Shown: positions 27,907-38,139, numbered from the stretch's first letter. The stretch is DNA of 64,000 bases from QKTW01 sp052161885 (GCA_052161885.1 CP197396.1:744001-808000), one strand, 5' to 3'. Made by a program: numbers and translations. Notes: generated from the letters alone by a model not told the origin.

Positions 27907-29097
27907 TTAGTTTGTTTTTATAACTTTTACAGCTGTCAGATAGTTGCCTGCCTGGTCTGTAATCACCACATTATAGATGCCGGGAGCAAAAGACCCGACG
28001 CTGAACTGTTCTTTCACACCCGTCGCCTTCCTGTTTATTACCTGCTGGCCAAGCTCAGTATAGATACTCACCTGCTCTGTGCCCGATAACCCGTTCACAA
28101 ATACATTATCGGTAGCCGGGTTCGGATAAACGCTGATCAGCTGGCTGCCGCTGCAGTTAGTCTGCACACTGCGCACATCACTGGTCTTTGATGACCCGTC
28201 TATGTCCACCATCCGCAGCCGGTACGCACCTTTGCCCGAGGGCTGGTCGTAGCGGAATGAATAAGTGCCCCCAAGGGTATTATGCCCGCTCTTCACACTG
28301 CCTATTTTAGCAAAGCTTACCGCGTCTGCACTGTACTCTACTTCAAAACGGTCAAAGTATTGCTCATTGGCCGTTGTCCATGTGAGCGCTGCAGTGCATC
28401 CTTGTGCGCCGGCTTCAAAGCTCACCAGTGTAACCGGCAGTTTTATCGAAATATTGGTCCATGCATAGGTGTTCAGATTGCTGGTGGCATTGGAACCCGT
28501 TGTGGAGGCGGTAGACCCTGCCGTATTGCTGCCACCGGCCACACCATTGTAAAAAGTGGAGTTGCCATAAGTGGGCGACCAGTAATCGCCGGTGGCACCT
28601 ATCGTAATAAATGTATTGGCCGTACCGGTGCTGCCCCCGTCTGCAAAATCCATCAGCCCTATAGGACATGAAGGAGCACCGCCGGTAAAGGTAACCGTGC
28701 CCAGCAGCACTTCTGTATTGGCGGCTATCGTGTTGTTTACAGATCCTGCACCCAGCTGAAGCGAGGTAACATTGTAAGTATAACCCGTGGGGCTGGTACT
28801 GGTACCCGCACCGGTAACCACTGTGTAAGGCACACCAAAGAGGCTGTTGAGCGCCGGGTCGGTGGTCCAGCCCATCGTAGGTGCCTGCGTAGGACACGAG
28901 GTCTGGTAGCCGTATACAAATTCTATCTGGCCCCACTTACCGGTAAACCCCTGGCCCGGCCTGGCAAATATCTGTACCTGGTTGGCACCCGGTCCGCCTT
29001 TTATGGTAAAGTCCATTTGTCCTGCTGCTATTGTCTGCGCATTAAGGTCCGGGCTTATTTTAAAAAGGATCAGTAAGGCCAATAAAACTTTTTTCAT
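27907..29097 (-). CDS. T9SS type A cargo protein
   Basis: A 396-residue secreted protein. The signal peptide is MKKVLLALLILFKISPDLNA. A middle domain holds GPGANQVQIFARPGQGFTGK and WTNISIKLPVTLVSFEAGAQ; the latter is the common 'LPVTLV.F.A' lead-in to a fibronectin-like domain (LTWTTANEQYFDRFEVEYS) in Bacteroidota surface proteins. The C-terminus (ISVYPNPATDNVFVNGL ... GIYNVVITD) is a type A sorting domain. It ends a five-gene minus-strand cluster of surface proteins and starts 28 bases after its neighbour. Confidence 0.88.
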   Translation of the reverse strand: MKKVLLALLILFKISPDLNAQTIAAGQMDFTIKGGPGANQVQIFARPGQGFTGKWGQIEFVYGYQTSCPTQAPTMGWTTDPALNSLFGVPYTVVTGAGTSTSPTGYTYNVTSLQLGAGSVNNTIAANTEVLLGTVTFTGGAPSCPIGLMDFADGGSTGTANTFITIGATGDYWSPTYGNSTFYNGVAGGSNTAGSTASTTGSNATSNLNTYAWTNISIKLPVTLVSFEAGAQGCTAALTWTTANEQYFDRFEVEYSADAVSFAKIGSVKSGHNTLGGTYSFRYDQPSGKGAYRLRMVDIDGSSKTSDVRSVQTNCSGSQLISVYPNPATDNVFVNGLSGTEQVSIYTELGQQVINRKATGVKEQFSVGSFAPGIYNVVITDQAGNYLTAVKVIKTN

Positions 29098-29125
29098 ATT
29101 AAGTTGGTTTTTAAAAAATGGATAA

Positions 29126-30928
29126 TTACAGATGTGCGGAGAATATGATGGTGAGCGCATTATTGAGTACGGTGCCGGTAAGGAAGTTGTAATCGTTGTT
29201 AAGGCCCTGGGCGCTTACCTTTCCGTTCATATTCATATCGGCATTGTTGTATACATTATTCAATGTTGTGCTCAGGTTGCCGCCCAGTACAATATTGGCC
29301 AGGTAGTTATAATCGTTATTGAGGCCCTGGTAGCTTACTTTGCTGTTGCTGTTGGCATCACCGCCCCACATGGCAAACAGCCCGTTGCCGAGGTCTTTCA
29401 TAGCAGGATTGGTGGTGATGGTTCCGTTCTGGTAGGCTTTTGCCTGCGCTGTGGTAAAATCATAGGCAACCGGGGCTCCGTTGAGCGTAAGGTTCAGGGA
29501 AGAAGGTGTGCGGATGCCCAGGTGGTTGCGGTGGCGCACAGCTACAAAATAGTTGCCGGCAGCCACCCCGCTGAAGCCTATGGCTGAAACACCATCCAGG
29601 TCTACCACATGACCGTCTTTTTTAACAAAAGCAGCCCTGCGTGCCACCACGGTGGCAGGGTTGGCCGCATCGCGCAGTTCTATCAGCACCCAGTCTGTAA
29701 CTGCTGCAGGTATGGTATCTGTCTTTTCTGCACCGGCATAATTGTAGGGTGCATAATTATAAGGCTGGCTTTTAGGCATAACGCCCAGGGTATTGAGTGT
29801 TGTTGTCATTGCCGTACCGCTCATTGCCCCCTGCAGCAGTACCACCGGGCTTACGGCTATTATATCGCTGATGGAATTGACCACATCGCTGCTTTTGGAG
29901 AAATAGGCCGTCACATCTGTTGCTGTAGCAGGTATGGTAAGTGTGGCCGTATGGCTGCTTACCGGTGTGCCGCCATTTGAAGTGGTGCCTACAGACCATA
30001 ACCCTAAGGCTGTCTGCCGGGTAACAAATGCCGCTGCATTGTTAAAGGCGCTGCCATCGGTACCGGGCCCGGCTGCATTGGTCACACTGTTATGCACCAG
30101 TGTTATGGCAGCGCTCGCTGCGCCATCGCCATAAATGTTCCAGGTACGGTCCATGCCTTTGGTATAGCCGCCTTCAGAAGATGCACTGGTGGCATAGTTC
30201 TGCACCAGCACATGTACCCCGTTGGCACTGCTGTTGCTTACAGATGCCGGTGTATAATCGCCTTCGGCAATACCTACCGGGAAGGTCCAGCTGCCGCTGT
30301 AGCTTTCTTTTACCACATGACCGCTGCCATTGGTCACAGCAAAAGCAGTGGGTGTGTATCCTGTTTCTGTTGCGGCGGTGGCAAACTTAAAGTCGTTACT
30401 GCCCAGCAGCACATCATTGCCGCTGAGGGCCGAGCCGTTGCCATGTGTGGTGGCCCAGGTAAAGGCGGTGCCTATATAGAGCGTATGGTCTGTATTGGCG
30501 GTAGTGATGTCTCCGGAAGAAGGTGTGATGTCTACTGCACCGAGTATAATATTGTTTGGATTGCGGTTGACCACCGGGGCTACCAGCCGGCTGCCGCCAC
30601 CATCGATGGTGGTAGGCTGTCCTGCCCAGGGACGGCTCTCGGCAAGTGCACCGAAGTTGCCCGGGTCATCGATGATCATCTGCCCGCCGCCATCTATTAC
30701 TGCTGTGGGTGCAATAAAAATATACTGGCTCGCAATCACCCACTGCTGACCGGATGGAATAGTCACATGCGCCCCGGCACCTATGTACAGGTACTGCGCA
30801 TACTCCGTTACTCCGCCCGCATCATACTCACCCGCACGCGTTGTAACGCTCTGAGCATTGCCCTCAAAACCGCCCAATAGCAATAGCAGTAAGGCGAGAG
30901 GGCGTATTTTATAAATATATTTTCTCAT
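29126..30928 (-). CDS. secreted surface protein with two dockerin-like calcium motifs
   Basis: A 600-residue protein with a signal peptide (about 1-25). The N-terminal third is beta-rich (YLYIGAGAHVTIPSGQQWVI, VIDGGGQMIID), like parallel beta-helix surface proteins. Middle domains are Thr/Ser/Gly-rich. The last 90 residues hold two similar segments: GDANSNSKVSYQGLNNDYNY and ADMNMNGKVSAQGLNNDYNF. Their Asp/Asn-x-Asn pattern matches the calcium loops of type I dockerins, but no T9SS tail follows. It lies in the adhesin cluster between a T9SS protein and three fibre-like proteins. Confidence 0.8.
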   Translation of the reverse strand: MRKYIYKIRPLALLLLLLGGFEGNAQSVTTRAGEYDAGGVTEYAQYLYIGAGAHVTIPSGQQWVIASQYIFIAPTAVIDGGGQMIIDDPGNFGALAESRPWAGQPTTIDGGGSRLVAPVVNRNPNNIILGAVDITPSSGDITTANTDHTLYIGTAFTWATTHGNGSALSGNDVLLGSNDFKFATAATETGYTPTAFAVTNGSGHVVKESYSGSWTFPVGIAEGDYTPASVSNSSANGVHVLVQNYATSASSEGGYTKGMDRTWNIYGDGAASAAITLVHNSVTNAAGPGTDGSAFNNAAAFVTRQTALGLWSVGTTSNGGTPVSSHTATLTIPATATDVTAYFSKSSDVVNSISDIIAVSPVVLLQGAMSGTAMTTTLNTLGVMPKSQPYNYAPYNYAGAEKTDTIPAAVTDWVLIELRDAANPATVVARRAAFVKKDGHVVDLDGVSAIGFSGVAAGNYFVAVRHRNHLGIRTPSSLNLTLNGAPVAYDFTTAQAKAYQNGTITTNPAMKDLGNGLFAMWGGDANSNSKVSYQGLNNDYNYLANIVLGGNLSTTLNNVYNNADMNMNGKVSAQGLNNDYNFLTGTVLNNALTIIFSAHL

Positions 30929-30996
30929 AGTCCTTTTATGAAATGATTGTATAAAAATTTAATCTTACTGGCTTTGCATAGATCTTCCAGTCCATC

Positions 30997-32808
30997 TTAG
31001 TGTGCTATCCCGGTCCATACAGCACCATCGCTCTGCAGTGTAATCGCAGTGCCCATTACTGTGGTAGCAGTTGCCGCTGATCCGCCATTTGCGAAAGCTG
31101 TCATCAGTATTGCGGTGCCTGCAGGTGTTGTTACACCTCCGCCTGCATCGATATCATAATTAAATGCAACTCCACCGTTACTTCCGCTGAATGCGTTAGG
31201 GTTCATGTTTTGCACTACGTAAATGCGGCCGCCACATGTAGTCGGATCTGGCAGTGAAATCGTAGTATTTGCTGTGCCTGTGGTACGCACCATGATTTTA
31301 TAATCTGTATTGGCCACTGTATAATCGGCAGTAACAGATTTAATTGGTAAGGAAAAGGATCCATTTACATTCAGTGTGGAATTGTTGGCGGTAGCTGCCA
31401 CGCCGGGAGTATTATATACTGTAATTGCATTACTTTTTACAGAGGAATTACCATTACCAATAATCATAAGGCTGTTGTCTACGGGCTGATTATATTTACC
31501 TACAACTGTAGCATAATTCATAGCAGCAGATATAATATTTCCCTGGCCAGCTATCAGTGTATAGCGTGATGAATCTGTATTGGATACGCCGAATACTGCA
31601 CCGTCAAGAACGTTGTACACTATATTATTCTCGCCGCTTACTACGTTGCCTACTGTATTGCTGGCAGATGCTGTAATAAGCTGGTTGCTTATACCGGAAA
31701 CCGCATTGTAGGAAAATCCGCCGCCAGGACGTCCGCCTGTATTGGTCAGTTTATTGTTGAAGCCGCTTACAAGGTTATCTGTAGCATTACTTCCTATTAT
31801 ATTATTAAAGCCAAATACTGCAGAACGGTCAGCATTGGAACTTATAATATTATTTAAGCCTGCCATAAGGGTATAGCTTGCAGAATCCATGTTGCCATTT
31901 CCGAATAATGCAGGTGCAGTAAGTGATCCAAGACCGGCTGGGCTGGCGATATTAGAAGACCCGGAAATTATTGCGTTGCTGGTCTTGCGTAATATATTGC
32001 TGGTGCCGCTGATGAATGTAGCGTAAGAGCCCGCAGTATTCAGGTTGCTGGTACCTGTTATCAGGCCTCCGCTATTGGAGTCGACGTTGCTTTGACCAAA
32101 TATGGCAGTATAAACCGGAGCTGAAGCATTGGTATTATATACCTTGTTACTCATCCCGCCAATTACCAGGTTTGCTGAAGATGTAGTGGCCGGGTTTGTA
32201 CCTCCGACTGTGTTATTGCTGCCGGAGATGCTGGAGTTCTTTACAGCTGCCAGTATTGTGTTGTTGTTCCCGGTAACCATGTTGTTGGTACTGCCCGAAC
32301 CGGGTAATGGGTTACCCGAGCCGCTTAGCAGGTTGCCCTGCTGGTCCAGTATAGCGCGGGTAATGCTGTTCGTTGCAAAGGCAAGATTTTTGGCATCTGT
32401 AGTTCCCACAAAATTAGAGTCGCTCACTACGCCGCCTAAAATCGTCGGAGGTAATGTACTTGCATTACCTTTCAACCGCCAGTAGTCGCTCTGGCTGCTG
32501 TTGCTCAGCGCATTCCATTGTCCTTCCCATACCACAAGGCCTGTATCGAGGCCGTTGGCGCCACCCGATGCCGTGTTATACACAATCATACCGCTGGTGG
32601 CCGTGCCTGCCATAGGTGCCCATAGGAGACGGTCTGTCAGTGCAACTCTTGAAGGCAGGAATCCTTTATTGGTGCTTTGTAATTCCAGTATCGCACTGCT
32701 GTTTATTGTAGCATTACCAGTACCATCACTTATACGTTGCTGAGCATTGACGATACCGGGTACAAACGATATAACCAGTAGTGTTAGTTTTAGTATTTTG
32801 TTTTTCAT
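30997..32808 (-). CDS. fibre/adhesin-like repeat protein (paralogue 1)
   Basis: A 603-residue secreted protein with signal peptide about 1-22. The N-terminal domain (about 23-115; AILELQSTNKGFLPSRVALT, GLDTGLVVWEGQWNALSNSS, YWRLKGN) is shared with the two genes upstream. The centre is a run of short SG.(S/N)N repeats such as TGNNNTI, SGSNNTV and FGFNNII, spaced about 14-20 residues, like the beta-roll heads of trimeric adhesins. The C-terminal module holds TISLPDPTTCGGRIYVVQN, common in phage-fibre-like proteins. No T9SS domain is visible. It probably forms a surface fibre. Confidence 0.78.
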   Translation of the reverse strand: MKNKILKLTLLVISFVPGIVNAQQRISDGTGNATINSSAILELQSTNKGFLPSRVALTDRLLWAPMAGTATSGMIVYNTASGGANGLDTGLVVWEGQWNALSNSSQSDYWRLKGNASTLPPTILGGVVSDSNFVGTTDAKNLAFATNSITRAILDQQGNLLSGSGNPLPGSGSTNNMVTGNNNTILAAVKNSSISGSNNTVGGTNPATTSSANLVIGGMSNKVYNTNASAPVYTAIFGQSNVDSNSGGLITGTSNLNTAGSYATFISGTSNILRKTSNAIISGSSNIASPAGLGSLTAPALFGNGNMDSASYTLMAGLNNIISSNADRSAVFGFNNIIGSNATDNLVSGFNNKLTNTGGRPGGGFSYNAVSGISNQLITASASNTVGNVVSGENNIVYNVLDGAVFGVSNTDSSRYTLIAGQGNIISAAMNYATVVGKYNQPVDNSLMIIGNGNSSVKSNAITVYNTPGVAATANNSTLNVNGSFSLPIKSVTADYTVANTDYKIMVRTTGTANTTISLPDPTTCGGRIYVVQNMNPNAFSGSNGGVAFNYDIDAGGGVTTPAGTAILMTAFANGGSAATATTVMGTAITLQSDGAVWTGIAH

Positions 32809-32842
32809 TTTTAAAATTTCAAAAGGGGAATTTGTTCTATAA

Positions 32843-35098
32843 TCAGAGGCCTATTCTCCACCATTGGGTACCATCACTCTGAATAGTACCGGTATTGCCG
32901 ACATTGTAATCTCCAACCCCAGAGCCGGCAGAAATACTGCCATTTCCGATAGTCATAGAGGTATAAGATCCGCCGCCAAATAGATAAACAGGATAGTTCA
33001 GATTGATCTGATGATTATTCTCGTCACCATTTACAAGATGGTATATCCGCCCTTTACAGGTAGTGGGGTCCGGAAGCGTAAATGTGGCGTTTGCGCTGCC
33101 TATGTGGAAGATGACAGTGTAATCTTTGTCTGTTAAGGTATAATTACCTGTAACGGTTTGGATAGCACCACTAACGGAACCATTTACATTGAGTGTGGAA
33201 TTATTGGCGGTAGCTGTTGCAGCAGCAGGAGTATTTGCAACAGTAACTGCATTGCTTTGTACAGCAGCAGATGTTCCGTTACCTACGGCAAACAATGTCG
33301 CATAAGCCGGCTTGTTATACCTGCCGACTACAGCGGCTTCAGGCATTGTGCTTGTCACTGTATTACCCATACCGGAAACAAGTGTATTGCCAACAGAGTC
33401 TATATTGTTGTTGCCAAATACAGCAGCAGCATTGGTATGATATACACTGTTCTGTGTGCCTGAAACTATTGTACCCCCTGTTGCGGTATTGGTGCGGTTC
33501 TGGTAACCGCTTACTAAAAGTATGTTGGATGAGGAATCTGAGTTCTGGTAGCCACCCATAATGATTCCGGTAGTATGGTATAGCTTATTCGCTGCGCCTC
33601 CCACAATTGAGTTGCCCAGTGTGTTTGATATATTACCGTTGCCGGAGATAAGGTTTGAATTTGACAGGGAGTCTATGTTGTTAAGCCCGAAAACTGCAGA
33701 CGCATATGTGCGGGAAATGGTATTGCTTCCGCCGGCCACCAGCAAATCTGCAGAATTTCCGGTAGTATTCAGGTCTCCGCTTATGAGTATATTGGATGAT
33801 GACTGATCTCCATTTCCATTACCGAAAAGAGCAGATTGCTGAGTGCTGTTTGCTGTAAGATTGGAACCCATCATCAGTACACGGTACGTTTTTTTTGCCC
33901 TGTTCTTCTCACCGCCGATCAGACTGCTGGTAGAAGCAGAATCTGCGTTGTTCCAACCCATCATTGTCACAGCATTGCTGTTGATAGATGTGTCTGCACT
34001 GCCGGCTATTATTCCTGTTACATTTGCGTCGTAAAGCGCATTCCCTGTACCGCTTACAAAATTAGTAGCAGCGGTACTGGAGGATGTTTTGCTGAGAATC
34101 GTATTCCAACTACCGAATATAGTGTTGTCATGCGCAATACCATGGCCCCATCCGGTAAAAAAAGGTGTTGATATTTTATTGAGCTCACCACCAACGAAGC
34201 TGTTTCCCGCACCTGGTCCAAGAGTATTATTGCTACCGCCCACAAGCGATGAAAAGTAAGAAGAGTCGATATTCTGGAATCCGAAAAGCACACCGCCATT
34301 GCCTGATGCATTTGCAGTCCCCACTCTTCTGTTCTGGATACCGCCTACTATATTGCCGCCTCCATTTTGTACCGTAAGGGAGTTATTCACGCCAAAAACA
34401 GCATTGCCCCATCCCCAGGATCCCCCGATAGTATCTTTTTCACCGGCAATAATATTACTGTGCAAATGACCTGTAATGAGGTTTTTTGTACCGAATACCG
34501 TATTCAGAAAAGAGCTGTCTGTATTATTGGTGCCCCACATAAAGCTGGTTGCAGGATAAGTGCCGTCATCCAGGTTCTGTGTTGCAGCGTTGACTATCGT
34601 ATTGTTCTTTCCACCCCATGCGTTACCTGAAGTATCAAACATCATACGTTTTACTCCATTGGTAGCTACCACAAGATTTTTAGCATCGGTGGTTCCCCAG
34701 AAATTCCCGTCGGCGGCATTACCAACAAGGGCTGTACCGGGATTTGTTCCTGTATTGCCTTTGAGCCGCCAGTAATCTGCCTGGCTGGCATTGCTGAGCG
34801 GGTTCCATGCGCCTTCCCATACCACGAGGCCTGTATCAAGCCCGTTTGTCCCACTGGCAGTTGTGTTATACACTACCATCCCCTTGGTGGGTGTACCCGA
34901 TATTGGTGCCCAGGTAAAGCGGTCTGTAAGTGCTACACGGCTAGGGAGAAAACCTTTATTGGTGCTTTGCAGCTCCAGAATTGCAGCTGCATTGATTGTT
35001 GCATTGGCTGTACCGTCACCGATGCGTTGCTGCGCTTTCAGCACAGCGGGCAGAAGAAGGGGGATGGCAATAAATAATTTTGCGGTTTGTAATTTCAT
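32843..35098 (-). CDS. fibre/adhesin-like repeat protein (paralogue 2)
   Basis: A 751-residue paralogue of the gene 34 bases downstream. It has signal peptide about 1-22, the shared N-terminal domain (LELQSTNKGFLPSRVALTDR, LVVWEGAWNPLSNASQADYW) and a longer beta-roll-like centre (FGFQNIDSS, VGGSNNTLG, SGTGNALYD, FGNNNIDSV). The C-terminal module is TFTLPDPTTCKGRIYHLVNG to DGTQWWRIGL. The repeated I/V-SG-x-N pattern is like YadA-type heads, though no trimeric outer-membrane anchor is present. How it reaches and stays on the surface is not clear. Confidence 0.78.
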   Translation of the reverse strand: MKLQTAKLFIAIPLLLPAVLKAQQRIGDGTANATINAAAILELQSTNKGFLPSRVALTDRFTWAPISGTPTKGMVVYNTTASGTNGLDTGLVVWEGAWNPLSNASQADYWRLKGNTGTNPGTALVGNAADGNFWGTTDAKNLVVATNGVKRMMFDTSGNAWGGKNNTIVNAATQNLDDGTYPATSFMWGTNNTDSSFLNTVFGTKNLITGHLHSNIIAGEKDTIGGSWGWGNAVFGVNNSLTVQNGGGNIVGGIQNRRVGTANASGNGGVLFGFQNIDSSYFSSLVGGSNNTLGPGAGNSFVGGELNKISTPFFTGWGHGIAHDNTIFGSWNTILSKTSSSTAATNFVSGTGNALYDANVTGIIAGSADTSINSNAVTMMGWNNADSASTSSLIGGEKNRAKKTYRVLMMGSNLTANSTQQSALFGNGNGDQSSSNILISGDLNTTGNSADLLVAGGSNTISRTYASAVFGLNNIDSLSNSNLISGNGNISNTLGNSIVGGAANKLYHTTGIIMGGYQNSDSSSNILLVSGYQNRTNTATGGTIVSGTQNSVYHTNAAAVFGNNNIDSVGNTLVSGMGNTVTSTMPEAAVVGRYNKPAYATLFAVGNGTSAAVQSNAVTVANTPAAATATANNSTLNVNGSVSGAIQTVTGNYTLTDKDYTVIFHIGSANATFTLPDPTTCKGRIYHLVNGDENNHQINLNYPVYLFGGGSYTSMTIGNGSISAGSGVGDYNVGNTGTIQSDGTQWWRIGL

Positions 35099-35164
35099 CT
35101 CTGTTTTTTGCTTTTGTTACAGTTGGGATAATTGTATTTTGAATAATATAGGGCCAGGTATATT

Positions 35165-37840
35165 TTAAAGGTTCTGAAGCGCTACCCATGTAGTGCCGTC
35201 GCTTTGAATTGTCCATTTGTTACCGCTATTTCCATAACCGGCAGAGAAATAGCCGCTACTGATGGTAGATTTATTTTCGCCGGCGGCAGTTTCTACGCTG
35301 CGCGACATGGCCACATCAGCAGAAGAATTGTTGACAAGATGATAAATGCGCCCTTTGCAGGTGGCAGGATCAGGAAGTGTAAGCGTTATCGGGCCTGCAC
35401 CTCTGCATACAATGGTGTAGTCGGTTGTCAGCAATGTATAGCTGGCTGTCACACTTACTATAGCAGCAGCTACAGAACCATTTACCACAAGTGTGCTGTT
35501 AGGTGTTGCAGTGCCGATACCTACATTTACTGCATCGGCTCCGGTACCACCCAATGCCAATGAATTGTTTTGAGCTACTTTGGCATTATAGCCTATAGCG
35601 GACGCATTGGTAAGGGTTGCAGCAGATACATCTGCTTTGTAGCCGATAAGAGTATTATTAATTCCGGTACTGTTTGTATTGCCTGACTGATAACCGATCA
35701 TCGTATTATTACTGCCGCTGCTTGATGCTCCTGCTGAGTAGCCTACTATTACATTATTATTTCCGGATGTATTGCTGGATCCTGCAGACGAACCTATTGC
35801 CACATTGCTGCTCCCGGTAGAAGTCGTGGAAAGTGCGTTGGTACCAATACTTATATTATCACTTCCTGTTCCGCCGCCAGATACGGTGTTCTCAAGCATA
35901 GACTGGTACCCCAGGGCTATATTGTTGCTGCCGGATATATTACCTCGTAAGGCTTTGGGGCCCAGGGCTACGTTCTGAGTGCCGGTTTGTGTATACGTCA
36001 CGTTGCCGTTAGGTGCGCCGGCTCCCTGCTGGTTTGATCCTAACGCATCGTAGCCTACAGCTACGTTGGTATTGCCGGTATTTTGGTTAAGTGCATGCCA
36101 GCCTACAGCTGTATTGTTGCTGGATGTGCCTGTGTTCATAGCTTGTGTGCCGATTGCTGTATTGGCCAGGCCTGTGGTATTATTACTGAGTGCCTGGTAG
36201 CCTGCTGCTGTATTTTGCTGACCGGTAGTATTAAGGTACATGGCCTGTGTACCTATTGCTACGTTCTTGAAGCCATCTGCAGGTGACGCTGCAGATGTAG
36301 GAGTGGTGCTGTAGCCTGCAGCCGAACCTATGAAAGTATTATAAGTGGTAGCTCTCGGATTACTGTTGCCGGCCTGCAGTCCATAAAACACATTACCATT
36401 GGCAATGCCGAAGGATGTGGAGCTATCAATAAAGCCGGCCTGCTGATTATTGACTTTAAATTTCAGTGAATGATTATCTGTGGTACCGAGAAAATTGGCT
36501 CCGCTATTTGTGCCTGTGTTACCGTTAATATGCCAGTCGTTGCTGTTTAATGAACTGAGGCTTCTGTGGTGCAGGAAACCGATGCTATCTGTTACTACGC
36601 TGTCAGAGACGCTGCCGGACAGTAAAGTGTCAATCTTAGCGGTACCGAATACTTCCATGGTAGCTGCAGGTAATGTGGTGTGGGCCCCTATTGAAGTGTA
36701 GCCGTTGTGTAATACGGTCATGGCATTACTTCTCTGGTTATACTGAGTTCCGTTACCGATCTGGAAAATAGGATCGGTCGCTATCCATGTATTGGGAGAC
36801 CCTCCTGTAAATACATTTGCACCACCAAAAACGGTGGAATTTCCTGCTGTTGTGTGGTTAAAACCGCCAGCCACAAAAGAGCCTGCTCCATCGGCACTAT
36901 TACCATAGCCAAATGCTGTTGCTGAATTGCCGCCGACACTGTTACCTCCTCCCCATGAGAAAGCGTATTGGTTAGATACATTACTACCTTCGCCACCGGC
37001 AAAACTGGCATAGCCCGCAGCTGTGTTCACATCACCCATAGTATGGGAGTGTCGCCCTGTAGCTTTATTGCCGGAGCCCATCGCAAAGGCGTTTTCCCCG
37101 GTTACTGTGTTCCCGCCATCCCATCCGGACACTGCCGGATCGTCTCCGCCAAGAGCTACCGCATATCTGCCGGACACATTATTTCTCGTTCCCTGAACAA
37201 AAGACCCAGGTCCGGATACTGTATCATACTGTCCTATGGCTGCTGTATTACTGGCTGCCACGATGATAGATGAGCCGGTTGCCAGATTGTTTTTTCCTGT
37301 TACAGAGATACTATCGCCCCATATAAGGCTATTGGTTGCGGAAGATGTAATACTATTGCCGCCATAGAGGCTGCCGCTGGTATCAAAAAGTGCACGTGAA
37401 ATGCCATTTGTGGCTACAGCAAGGTTTTGCTTATCAGCTGTACCCCAATAATTAGTTGTACCTGTGGCAGTACCTATTGTTGCAGGCGGTGTAGTTCCTG
37501 TATTTCCTTTAAGCCTCCAGTAATCTGCCTGGCTGGCATTGCTCAGGGGGTTCCATGCACCTTCCCATACTACCAGCCCCGTGTCCAGCCCGTTGACGCC
37601 GCCTATAGCTGTATTGTAGACTATCATTCCTTTTACTGCAGTGCCTGCCATGGGAGACCAGGTAAGGCGATCTGTAAGCGCCACCCTGGTGGGTAAAAAG
37701 CCTTTATTACTGCTTTGGAGTTCAAGAACTGCGGCGTCGCTTATCTGTGCTGATGCTGTACCGTCAGATATACGTTGTTGTGCATGCAATGCAAATGGCG
37801 AGAATACTACAGTAATTAAAAAAAGCTTTGGGCTGATCAT
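35165..37840 (-). CDS. fibre/adhesin-like repeat protein (paralogue 3)
   Basis: An 891-residue paralogue, first gene of the minus-strand surface cluster. Signal peptide about 1-21 with the shared N-terminal domain after it. The first repeat region has YadA-like units (SGRYAVALGG, FGYGNSADGAGSFVAGGFNH). After a hinge near 450-480 (NSNDWHINGNTG) a second region carries the well-known NTAVGYQAL-type repeats (NTAAGYQALSNNTTG, NTAIGTQAMNTGTSSN). The C-terminal module has TLTLPDPATCKGRIYHLVNN. The start at MISPKLFL is chosen because it gives a standard signal peptide; the frame opens 14 codons earlier. A divergent response-regulator gene lies upstream. Confidence 0.8.
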   Translation of the reverse strand: MISPKLFLITVVFSPFALHAQQRISDGTASAQISDAAVLELQSSNKGFLPTRVALTDRLTWSPMAGTAVKGMIVYNTAIGGVNGLDTGLVVWEGAWNPLSNASQADYWRLKGNTGTTPPATIGTATGTTNYWGTADKQNLAVATNGISRALFDTSGSLYGGNSITSSATNSLIWGDSISVTGKNNLATGSSIIVAASNTAAIGQYDTVSGPGSFVQGTRNNVSGRYAVALGGDDPAVSGWDGGNTVTGENAFAMGSGNKATGRHSHTMGDVNTAAGYASFAGGEGSNVSNQYAFSWGGGNSVGGNSATAFGYGNSADGAGSFVAGGFNHTTAGNSTVFGGANVFTGGSPNTWIATDPIFQIGNGTQYNQRSNAMTVLHNGYTSIGAHTTLPAATMEVFGTAKIDTLLSGSVSDSVVTDSIGFLHHRSLSSLNSNDWHINGNTGTNSGANFLGTTDNHSLKFKVNNQQAGFIDSSTSFGIANGNVFYGLQAGNSNPRATTYNTFIGSAAGYSTTPTSAASPADGFKNVAIGTQAMYLNTTGQQNTAAGYQALSNNTTGLANTAIGTQAMNTGTSSNNTAVGWHALNQNTGNTNVAVGYDALGSNQQGAGAPNGNVTYTQTGTQNVALGPKALRGNISGSNNIALGYQSMLENTVSGGGTGSDNISIGTNALSTTSTGSSNVAIGSSAGSSNTSGNNNVIVGYSAGASSSGSNNTMIGYQSGNTNSTGINNTLIGYKADVSAATLTNASAIGYNAKVAQNNSLALGGTGADAVNVGIGTATPNSTLVVNGSVAAAIVSVTASYTLLTTDYTIVCRGAGPITLTLPDPATCKGRIYHLVNNSSADVAMSRSVETAAGENKSTISSGYFSAGYGNSGNKWTIQSDGTTWVALQNL

Positions 37841-38121
37841 TTCATGTTTATATAATAGGTATAACAAATTGCACAATACCATTTCCTACGCAAACACAGT
37901 CTGCCGCAAATAGTATATGAAATACACAGCCGGCACAGCAAAAAAAGCCGTGCGCTACACGCTGTTATGTGTTAGGAAAAAAACGATTGGACAATGCAAA
38001 AGTAATTTGCCGGTAACCATTTTAACTACCCGAAATGCGTTGGAAAGCCCCCATAAAATCTGCGGGATCTTTTTTGAGTAGAACAACCCTATCCTACTGA
38101 GATGATTGTACCTAATTGAAG

Positions 38122-38139
38122 TACACTAAAAATGGTGTA
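38122..38139 (+). promoter_or_regulatory. operator-like palindrome shared with the kinase gene
   Basis: TACACTA-AAAA-TGGTGTA is a 7-base inverted repeat with one mismatch, 63 bases before the response-regulator start. Nearly the same site occurs upstream of the histidine kinase gene, so one regulator probably binds both. Confidence 0.5.

Noticed and set aside
28415..28936. Second minus-strand frame in the T9SS protein
   Set aside because: Out-of-frame shadow of the recognised cargo gene, with Tyr/Arg/His-rich nonsense sequence.
30092..30880. Plus-strand frame of 262 codons
   Set aside because: Antisense to the dockerin-like gene, with no motif.
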